Source: Romanomermis culicivorax (Eukaryota > Nematoda > Enoplea > Mermithida > Mermithidae). Taken from it: a DNA stretch of 64,000 bases. How positions within the stretch are numbered: the first letter of the stretch is position 1; each line of letters opens with the position of its first letter. The stretch covers positions 372,001 through 436,000 of the forward strand of contig CAWUHX010000115.1 in assembly GCA_963922205.1 (NCBI GenBank), given 5' to 3'. Positions 11,651 through 20,237 of the stretch are shown in pieces. The notes under the pieces are model-generated. The model worked only from the letters and a program-made list of their open reading frames with translations. It did no database searches and was not told the origin of the DNA. The translations under genes and the position numbers were made by a program.

Positions 11651-11983
11651 AAAATGCAAAAATTCTTGCTCTTTAAATATCCTATAATATTTGGTTTCCT
11701 AATTTTTGGATTTGTTAAGTTTGTCGAAAGTGATAGCTTTTTAATTGACAATTCTAATTGCTGGTTGACGGCATAGTCTAGCTGATTGATTAAAAACATT
11801 AAGACTTGTCCAGTTCTGAATATAATCCCGGTCACTACATTCTCGGGTTTTTTATAATTAATTCATATTTTATTTTTTTGTTGAGAATCAGTTATATTTT
11901 AATGAACTGCCTCAAAAATGTTCTTAGACTGCTCTTTTTCCGAATATTCTGTGCTAATATCCATATTGACGCATATTTTACAG
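11651..11983. other. Gap upstream of UTP14
   Basis: AT-rich and without a convincing exon. It ends in a pyrimidine-rich acceptor, ATTTTACAG (ending 11983), 12 nt before the UTP14 start codon. Confidence 0.5.
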
Positions 11984-11995
11984 GCTGAAGTCGTA

Positions 11996-14007
11996 ATGGA
12001 TTTATTCAGTGTTAAAGTTAAACCCCAAATACGTAACGAATCAACCGACGTTGTCGATCAATTCAATTTAGGCTCGGTGGGAGGCGGTGTCACAAATAAG
12101 TTAAATGTCGTCAAACTGGTCGAATCATTGGACAACGTCAAAAATGTTGGTGAATTGAAGAAGCAGCTCATTTCGAAGTCGAGAGATAAAAAAGCGACGA
12201 CTCTGGATGTACCGCTTCATCGACAAGCTCGCGATAAAATCGAACGATCAGTCGCTTACGATCAATCCAAGCGAAAAGTCGGATTTTGGGACGAAATTGT
12301 TCGTCGAAATCGTTTAGCGGACAAACTTACCTTTCCTTTGAGAAAATTCGAATCTGAAGAAGGGAAGGCGCCCAACGAATCAAGTTTGGAAGGTGCTGTA
12401 GCCAGATTCCAGTGAGAAATTGTAATATAAGCTAGTTTTTCGGTGATTTTTTCCTTGCGCGTAGTTGAAAAACGTTATTTAGATCTAATTTTATGCATAT
12501 TTATCCATCCACGATCCTTGATAGATAGATGTTTGTGGTTTTAAAGTGCTCAGATCGAAAGATAGTCTCGTTTCTATCATCTTTATGCTTGCATTATTTT
12601 ATTTTTTGCTGAAGATCGCAACCAAGAACAGAGCTCGAAATAGAAACCGCGAAATTATTGAAATCGTCGAAAAATTACCTACCGCCGGATCAAGAATATA
12701 CCGAGGCGGAAAAGGAAGCCCTCAATGCTTTGAGTATCGAAGAAGCGGAAAAACGTAAAAAAGAACTGAGTAAAATTCGAGCCCTTATTTCATATAAAAC
12801 GGCTCAAAATAAGCGACAAAATTCCATAAAAAGTAAACGTTATCATCGACTAATGAAAAAACAAAAACGCAAAGAAACCGAGAAGGAAGTTTTAGAACTT
12901 TTGCGTAAAAACGATCGCGAAGGCGCTAAAGAAAAATTAGAACTTCTCGAAATGGATAGAATCGCCGAACGATCGACCTTACGCCATAAAAGTACTGGTA
13001 AATGGGCGAAACAGATTAGAAATTTGGCTAAAAAAGACCCGGAATTGAGACAAGCTTTGCAAGATCAACTAAAGTTGAGTCGAGAATTAGCTGATAAAGT
13101 TTTCGCCGCCAAAAACGACGACAAAGAAAATAGTGACTTGGAAAATTCGGATGATGACGACCATAATAATAGAATTGAGAGTATTAAAAAATCGTCGGTA
13201 AAAATTGATTTGACGCCGAAAATTGCCGACATTGTCGCCAAAAATTCAAACGACGAAAATACTAGAAATGATCAAAATATATTGATTTCCGAAGCTTTCG
13301 CTGATGATGACGTTTTGGAGGAAGAACTCAAAAACGAAATGAATGATGATAGCGACGATGACTTGGGCGAGTCAAATTTTCATTCTTTAAAAAAATACAG
13401 CTGAACCTGAAAAAAGAAAATATGTTTGATTTTTGTTCGTAAAATTCCAAATTTAACGTCATCTTGATTGTCAAGAATTTCCCTCTGTTAAAGCTTCTTT
13501 TCATTGTGTCTTTGTCGTTTTTCTATTTTATTGTGTTGTTTTTTAGATGATGCCGACTCCACCGGTAAAATGCCCGGCTGGAACGATTGGGTTGGTCCAA
13601 AAACGATCGAAAAACAGCGCAAAAAGGCAGAAAACAAAGTTGCCAAAAAGGAAGCCCGGAGGAAAGAACGTAAAGCGAAGTTAGTTCGCTTGAACGAAAA
13701 AGCGGACGAATCTATTGAAAAATTCCAAGTCAAACGTGTACCGTTCCCGTACGGAAACGTCGAACTTTTCGAAGAAGAATTAACGCAACCGTTGGGCAAA
13801 GAGTGGAATTCGGCGATTAGCTATAAAACTTTATTGGAGCCGCCGATCAAAACGAAAGCTGGCCATATTATCGAACCGATAAGTAGGGACAATCTTGAAA
13901 TTAAAATGAAAAAAGATGACAGCGACGAATTGCCGTTCCAAAAAGAACAGAGAAGAAATAAAAAAAAGAAAATTAATAAAAAAGAGGACGGGTATATAAA
14001 AGTATAA
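11996..14007 (+). CDS. UTP14-family U3 snoRNP / SSU processome protein
   Basis: Exons 11996-12411, 12615-13366 and 13547-14007 give 542 residues. UTP14 is a nucleolar component of the small-subunit processome needed for 18S rRNA maturation; in yeast it activates the helicase Dhr1. Family features seen in order: LDVPLHRQARDKIERSVAY and FWDEIVRRNRLADKLTFPL in exon 1; the NALSIEEAEKRKKELSKIR region, IKSKRYHRL and LRHKSTGKWAKQ in exon 2, then an acidic tract with EAFADDDVLEEEL; and in exon 3 PGWNDWVGP, a Lys/Arg stretch, VPFPYGN, LGKEWNSA and GHIIEPI. The second intron uses a GC donor (GG/GCGAGT) and an AG acceptor; no GT there keeps frame. The start is the ATG 12 nt after an acceptor. Human UTP14A has about 80 more N-terminal residues, so an upstream coding exon is possible. 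Confidence 0.92.
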
Positions 14008-14023
14008 CAAGATTCTGCTATGC

Positions 14024-14029
14024 AATAAA
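14024..14029 (+). promoter_or_regulatory. Polyadenylation signal AATAAA of UTP14
   Basis: A canonical AATAAA lies 17 nt after the UTP14 stop codon and about 115 nt before the next gene, the spacing expected at a nematode operon junction. Confidence 0.7.
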
Positions 14030-14128
14030 TCTTTAGTACCATCTCGTATGACATTTTTCCTGAATTTTTAGGATCATACTGTCGTTGTTTGGAATTCCAA
14101 ATCTTGAATTGTCAAAAAATATTTCTTA

Positions 14129-14139
14129 TCTGATTTCAG
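14129..14139 (+). promoter_or_regulatory. Likely trans-splice acceptor of the second gene
   Basis: A pyrimidine-rich TCTGATTTCAG ends at 14139, 3 nt before the ATG at 14143. It could instead be a cis acceptor: a donor at 14002 (AAA/GTATAA) would join in frame. The stop-plus-AATAAA arrangement and the normal UTP14 C-terminal length favour two genes. Confidence 0.5.
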
Positions 14140-14142
14140 GAA

Positions 14143-15504
14143 ATGAACGAAGGCGCGATGTCGCTCGATAAATTGAAAGGCCATTTAGAAGAATTCATTG
14201 AGCGAAAACGCAGTTCGGGTCAGAAAATAGTCGTTGTTCCGATATTGGACAGATTCTCAAAAACGAAAAATGACAATTTTACAATTTTCCGATGTTCAAT
14301 TGTGATAAAATTTTTGTCGAAGGTTTTAGATCATATGGGATACAATTGCTTGATTCCAAAACTGAAGAATAACACCTGTTTGGAAGAAAATGGGATTCGA
14401 TTATCCAGTAATGTGTCCCAAACTTGTGAAACACTGGATTCTATGTCAGAAAGTCGGTCATTTAACGATGAAGGACTAGATGAAGGTGAGCTCTCTGCCT
14501 GGCTAGTCGTAGTAGTCAGTCTTGAAAAAAATCCTCGAAGTTCATTCCATCAGCATTTTGATATGCATTCGGTTTAAAACCGATATTCAGAATCGAGCAG
14601 AATTTTCAATATTCAATTCATAATGACTACATTTTCTGTATCAATTCATTTTGGTTTTGTATTTTTGTTCCTTTAATCATTCTTCTTCATAGATGACTGT
14701 CGAACGTTGGTCAGTTATTTGAGTTTGTCGATCATTGCAAACGAAGTATATATTATATTCCCCAACATCCTTCACCCGACAATCACCGCGTTAATTTCGC
14801 GTATTACCTCCGCACTACCCAAAAAGGATTTGAAATTCATTCCTTATTCTATAGGACGAATGAAATGCAAAACGTTGGACTATAAATTTTCGTACTTCGC
14901 GATTAGACGCTGTCAGGTATCAAATTTATATCAAACCAAACGTTTTTTTGATCAAGAATCTATGAAAATAAACGAAGAAATCGATAGTCTTACCAATTGC
15001 ATAGCTCATTTTGAATTACTGGCTATTTCGACGCAAAAAGACACTAATCCATCGAACATGAATGAGAATTTAGAAATGAAAAATAAAATGGGCGCCCGTT
15101 TCATGTATAATTATGCACGAATTTGCCAAATACTGGCGGAGTTTAATCGACGACACCGTTCCGAAGGCTTCAAGATCCTAACGGATTACGATAGCTTGTC
15201 TGATGAAGTTAAAAGCAAAGTATACGATCATTTTGGAACAGTGATAAATATACTGATCGAGTGTACTACGTGTATGTCCACCCTGAGTATTCCTAAAAGT
15301 TTGCCAAAAATTTTCAGTTTAATGACGAAATTTTGTTCGGAGTTTAGCAGATACTATCGTAGCAATCAAATTTTAACCGAATGTTGCGATATTGATGATT
15401 TGCAGCCCGTAATGCACTGCAAAATTCATATTTTAGCTTTGATGAAGAGGTTTCTCACTTTGTTTTTCAATTTCATAGATGTTTTGCCCTTAACTAGTAT
15501 GTGA
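14143..15504 (+). CDS. Uncharacterised protein, possibly a FANCI-like C-terminal region
   Basis: Exons 14143-14485 and 14693-15504 join in phase (384 residues, stop TGA). It starts MNEGAMSLDKLKGHLEEF. The C-terminal two thirds are predicted helical, with FAIRRCQVS followed about 25 residues later by INEEIDSLTNCI, then a linker and LMTKFCSEFSRYYRSN. The order and spacing resemble the C-terminal solenoid of FANCI, a partner of FANCD2 in interstrand crosslink repair (motifs of the FAIVNLR, EEVDWL and LVRYYLQ type). The similarity is weak, judged by eye, and not database-tested. FANCI proteins have about 1300 residues, so this would be a short form or a fragment. There is no signal peptide or membrane segment. 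If the operon reading is right, it is co-transcribed with UTP14. Confidence 0.6.
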
Positions 15505-15797
15505 ACGTGGTAATGGCTTGATGGGATATATTGTGAAAGTAATTGTTCTCCTGGTGTCTCTTATCAACAAACAAGTCATTATTGATGGTTCATACTGCGT
15601 GTCAACCACGTGCATACTGTAGGCTGATCACTAAAAAAATTTATGCAGTGTTTGACCACCGTTTTTTTCCACATGAGAACCGGACCCAAAATTTTTTTCC
15701 TCATTTTCCAAAAATTTTCCACATTTTTAAAAACGCTTATAATGTCGCTACGGATGCTTTTGTATGCATTTTAGGAGCATACCCAAGCATTTTGTTG

Positions 15798-16201
15798 CAT
15801 ACCTGTACATACCTGTAAGACCTCCGACCAGTTGGGGGGGGGGTAGGAAAAAGTCGAAATTTTTCCCAAAAAAGGCCAGAAAACATACAATTTTTTGAAA
15901 ATTTTTTTTTTTTCCAAACTGGGGGGGGAAATGATTTTGGGTATAGGGTTGGCCGAGTTGGGGGGGGGGGTCCCCCCCCCCCCCAAGTACAGGTATGTAC
16001 CTGTAAGACCTCCGACCAGTTGGGGGGGCGTAGGAAAAAGTCGAAATTTTTCCCAAAAAAGGCCAAAAAACATACACTTTTTGGCAAATTTTTTTAATTT
16101 TTTCCCAACTGGGGGGGGAAATGATTTTGGGTACAGGGTTGGCCGAGTTGGGGGGGGGGGGGGGGTCCTCCCCCCAACCCCCCCCCCCAACTACAGGTAT
16201 G
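15798..16201. mobile_element. G-tract miniature element carrying a copy of itself
   Basis: The outer ends are CATACCTGTA at 15798 and TACAGGTATG at 16201, with a perfect 8-bp duplication TTTTGTTG (15790-15797 and 16202-16209). A second element of the same family (15808-15997) sits inside the left terminal repeat. The uninterrupted target is seen in copy A (CATTTCGTTGTATTTGG) near 9010. Confidence 0.92.
15808..15997. mobile_element. Inner G-tract element, 190 bp
   Basis: It runs from CATACCTGTAAGACC to TACAGGTATG and is flanked by the 8-bp duplication TACCTGTA (15800-15807 and 15998-16005), which is part of the host element's own terminal repeat. It has poly-G and poly-C tracts like the other copies. 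Confidence 0.9.
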
Positions 16202-18231
16202 TTTTGTTGTATTTGTAGTCAGAAACCTGCAAAAATGAAGAAAAAAATTGAGAAAATTCTGGTTATGTTAATCAAAATGAGCTCATCAAGAATATATTGG
16301 TGTTCTATAGGAGCGGATGAAGCAAGTTAATGATAGAGTTCTCATATTAACATTTCTGTGATTCCGATTAGAATCATCTAATTTTATTCATTCTTGGTCC
16401 GGCGCGGAGCGCCATAAAAATTTTTGGATTTTTATATTCTGAAACGCTGAAAAATAAATCTCTCCAACAGATAATTCGTGAGCAAAAGTTTTAAAATCGC
16501 AGTCTAGAATGATGTCTTCAATTTCCACCTTCAATAAACGCAAAAGTTCAGATTGCAAACGTTTAAAAAATTCCAATCATCGAGAGAAAAAATGAGAGAA
16601 TTGATGAAAAATCTCTATTTTCGGCGACATAATTGACTGTAAACGATTAGAAAATGAAACGAGCTAACTTGATTGATAGAAACTGTTGAGCACTAATTAC
16701 TAAGTCGAAGTAGATATGCTAACAGCCGCGCCTGATAGAATATAGTTATAATTATACCCATGACCGGCGCCAAGCGCCGGAATATTTTGAGATTTTGACC
16801 TTTTAAAGTCCACGAAAACGCATCTTTTCGGTTTGGAGTTCCGTAAAATTTTTTCCACAATGAGAACCATACCCAAATTTTTTTTCCTCATTTCGAAATT
16901 ATTTTCCTCAAAAGACCCCATTTAAATCTCAAAATTTTCCGGCGCTTCGCGCCGGTCATGGGTATAATCTTAACTATTTTCTATCAGGCGCGGCCGTTAG
17001 CATATCTACTTCGACTTACTAATTAATGCTCAACAGTTTCCATCAATTAAGTTAGCTCGTTTCATTTTCTAATCGTTAACAGTCCATTATGTCGCCCAAA
17101 ATTGAGATTTTTTATCAATTCTCTCAATTTTTCCTCTCGATGCTTGGAATTTTTTAAACGTTTGCAACCTGGACTTTTGCGTTTATTGAAGATGGAAATT
17201 GAAGACATCATTCTAGACTGCGATTTTAGAACTTCTATTCATAAATATCTAAAGGAAAGATTTATTTTCTAGCGTTTTAGAATATAAGAACCCGAAAATT
17301 TTTCCGGCGCGGAGCGCCGGAATCGGGAACATACTACAGTTCATCAGTTTGATTTTAATTTATTTCTCAACGTTGTGAAGGCTCATTTTCCAGCGTTTTA
17401 GAAAGTGAAAATCCAAAAAAATTTTCGGCGCTCTGCGCCGGACCAAGAGCTAAATAAAATTAGATGATTCTAATCGGAACCATCAAAATGTCAATAGAGC
17501 GGATAAATTCCTGAGAACTCTATCGTTAACATGCTTCACCTGCTCCTGTAGAACACCAATATATTCTTCACGAGCTCATTTTTAACAAACATAACCAGAA
17601 TTTTCTCAATTTTTTCCTCATTTTTGCAGGTTTCTGACTCCGAATACAATAAAATGCTTGGGTATGCTCTTAAAATGCATAAAAAAGCATCCGTAGCCAC
17701 ATTATAAGCGTTTTTAAAAATGTGGAAAAGTTTTGGAAAATGAGGAAAAAAATTTTGGGTCCGGTTCTCATGTGGAAAAAATCTTCGAGGAAAAAAACGG
17801 TGGTGTCGACACCAGTGTTTTTTTTGTGCCAAAACATGGTTTTTGACACAGAAAAATTTTGAGCGTTTGTGCCAATTGACACGAACCTTTTGAGCGGTCG
17901 AACACTAAATTGTTTTGATTTTCAGACATTTTAGGGACTGAAAACGCAAAATTTCGCGCCGTCGTCAGGGTTGGCAGCAAAAACCAAACTTTTGAAATCT
18001 CGACTTTTTGGTTTTCTATGGTTTTTAGTGTTTTTTTCTGGTTTAATTTTTTAGAATGTTTGGTACGTCAAAATAACTATGTAAAAAACTGCTGGAAGCT
18101 CCCTGTATGTGTATCATCTAAAACTAAGGGAGTCTTAAAATGGCAGCTAGAAGTATCAATCTTATCGTAAGTGTCATTATTTTATGCTATAGGAAATCCC
18201 TATTATAGCAATAGAAATACAGTAATGGTGG

Positions 18232-18462
18232 CATGCCTGTACTTGGGGGGGTTGGGGAAGACCCCCCCCCCAACTTGGCCAACCGTGTACCCAACATCAT
18301 CCAACCTCCCCAGTTTGGAAAAAATTAAACAAATTTTAAAAAAGTGTATGTTTTTTGGCCTTTTTTGGGGAAAATTTCGACTTTTTTCTACCCCCCCCCC
18401 CCAAAAAAAAATTTCAGATTTACCCCCCCCCCCCCCAACTGGTCGGAGGTCTTACAGGTATG
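18232..18462. mobile_element. G-tract miniature element, 231 bp
   Basis: It is inserted in hAT copy 2, in the opposite orientation to the 10884 copy. The ends are CATGCCTGTACTTGGGG and GGTCTTACAGGTATG. Flanks AATGGTGG (18224-18231) and AATAGTGG (18463-18470) match at 7 of 8 bases. Copy 1 has the empty site CAGTAATAGTGAGCAC near 3941. Confidence 0.92.
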
Positions 18463-18875
18463 AATAGTGGGCACATAAGAAAGGAACTATGAGTGAAGAA
18501 CATAAGAAAAGTAAAAATGGAACAGAGCATGCGATGTGTAAGGGGCCAATTCAAGGAAAAGAAGAAAAATTACAAAGAGAAATATACAATACACACGTAA
18601 TCAAAACTCAAAAGAAATCAACTACAGAATTGTATCAATGCATCACATATATACATATGCACAGAAAAGTTGAAATGACACAATTTTTAAGTAACTGTTT
18701 TCGATAAGAGGATTTTAAATTGATAGATTATTACATATGTTATTAATATTAAAAGCTGCAGTTGAAAGTCACACATAGACATTTCAGATGTTTCCAATTT
18801 TTTGCTTTTCAGAGCTTTCCGCGAGCTATAACTACAGCAAATGGGTCTTATTATAATACTATTCTCGCTCGCATG

Positions 18876-19059
18876 CATACCTGTTAGACCTCCGACCAGT
18901 TGGGGGGGAGGGTCGGAAAAAGTCGAAATTTTTCCCAAAAAACATACACTTTTTGCAAATTTTTCTAATTTTTTCCAAACTGGGTGGGTTGGGTGATGTT
19001 GGGTACATGGTTGGCCAAGTTGAGGGGCCCCCCACCCCCCCCCCCCCCAATAAGGTATG
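18876..19059. mobile_element. G-tract miniature element, 184 bp
   Basis: It is inserted in hAT copy 2. The ends are CATACCTGTTAGACCTCCG and AATAAGGTATG. Flanks CTCGCATG (18868-18875) and CTTGCATG (19060-19067) match at 7 of 8. The empty site CTCGCTTGCATGATAG is in copy 1 near 4781. Confidence 0.92.
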
Positions 19060-19724
19060 CTTGCATGATAGGTACATATTTTTGTCCGATTTTTTCTACT
19101 TAGTAGCGACGTCAAGTCACATAAAAATGAGCCACTCAAAAGCTCTACTCTTTGTTAACCTACAGTATGCTTAACTGATCTGTATAAAATTTTATTATTG
19201 TTGTCTCATTTTTATTTTAAAATTTCGAGCTAAGAAAATTAAAAAGATTACCGTAACAATAAATTCAGGATATTAAACTCAAACATATTTTATAACATTT
19301 TGATGATGATATTGATCAATGGATGTCACTCCGTATGGTCGAAGTACACTCCACGAAAGATTTAGTGTCTACTTTTTTGTGAGTAAATTATAGCAAAGTT
19401 GACTCATGTATACTAAATGTGTGCTTGCAAGATGTATACAAAGGATATCGATTGATTTTATATTACATCTTTTGAGTACGAAATGATCATAAAAATACGA
19501 CTTTTTTCTACCTTGTAGTAAAGTCAATTCAACTAAATTAATTGTTTTGTTGATTTAGATAGACACCAATACATACCTAGAAGATCGACTAATGTGAAAA
19601 AACAGTTTCCCAATGATTTTGGAAAAAAAACCAAAAAACCAGAGATTTTCAAATTTTTTGGTTTTTTAAAAAAACCAAAGTCTTGCCAACCCTGGCCGTC
19701 GTCAGTGCGTTTGCGTATAATATT

Positions 19725-20072
19725 TGTAATATTTTGGTCACCTATGGATAGTAGGGAAGGCTGGACAACCCAGACGGTGTATATTTCATGACCCATTTTC
19801 CTAGAGGAGGGATATGAGCCCACCCAAGAAAAAGTGGAGAGGCACACGAGTTTCGAACTTTACTTCAGACGATACGGACACCTCTACTGAAAAACACACA
19901 AAAACTAAACAATAAAAATATGAACAAATGACAGATCAATCATAATTATAAATGAAAATGAAGAAAAACAAATTCATGGGTGGCGAAAACTTGATACAAA
20001 AGAATAATAAATGAGAACGGTTAATTTGCATACACAACGAAAATATTTTTTTTTTTGGTGGATCATATTACA
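19725..20072 (-). repeat. 3' LTR (left end in window)
   Basis: 348 bp, TGTAATA...TATTACA, identical by eye to the right LTR except for one fewer T in the poly-T tract near 20052. Confidence 0.95.
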
Positions 20073-20085
20073 CTTCATCTTTTCC
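20073..20085 (-). promoter_or_regulatory. Polypurine tract
   Basis: On the - strand GGAAAAGATGAAG directly abuts the 3' LTR, the expected primer for plus-strand DNA synthesis. Confidence 0.75.
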
Positions 20086-20237
20086 AAAGTGAGCACTGCG
20101 AACTCAAAAAAAAAGAAGATCTGTCGGAAAACAAGACAAAACAAAAAAAAACTTACGATTATACGAAATTAGACGTAAAAAGAGACACAACAGGCGAAAA
20201 AATAAGTAAACGTGACAAAAATGAGAAATCGAAAATT

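Larger units (their letters stand above)
15657..17802. mobile_element. CACCG-family element, copy C: large inverted repeat
   Basis: It begins CACCGTTTTTTTCC at 15657 and ends GGAAAAAAACGGTG at 17802. The left half (to about 16790) and right half (about 16925-17802) are inverted copies of one unit, joined by about 130 bp; arms are roughly 0.7-0.9 kb. Matching marks: GAGAACCGGACCC at 15675 and its complement near 17760, CAATATATTCTTCACG near 17558, and GGCGCTTCGCGCCGG near 16940. It encodes nothing. The left arm holds a G-tract insertion (15798-16201). A transcript across it would form a very long hairpin. Confidence 0.85.
17967..19694. mobile_element. hAT-type non-autonomous element, copy 2
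   Basis: The ends are CAGGGTTGGCAGCAAAAACC and ...TTGCCAACCCTG, with a perfect 8-bp duplication GCCGTCGT (17959-17966 and 19695-19702). It is collinear with copy 1 (3670-5438) but lacks its 424-bp insert, and carries two other inserts at 18232-18462 and 18876-19059. No transposase is encoded. The gypsy LTR begins 22 bp beyond its right duplication. Confidence 0.95.

Noticed and set aside
13181-13547. GT donor at 13181 for UTP14 intron 2
   Set aside because: It keeps phase but would remove the conserved EAFADDDVLEEEL segment; the GC donor at 13367 keeps it.
13488-14054. - strand frames opposite UTP14 exon 3
   Set aside because: Mirror images of a Lys/Glu-rich coding exon.
15798-16201. CRISPR-like or simple tandem array
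   Set aside because: The two units are explained by one element inserted in another, each with its own 8-bp duplication; the host is a eukaryote.
15771-16218. Pro/Gly-rich open frames on both strands
   Set aside because: Produced by the poly-G and poly-C tracts of the G-tract elements, not by genes.
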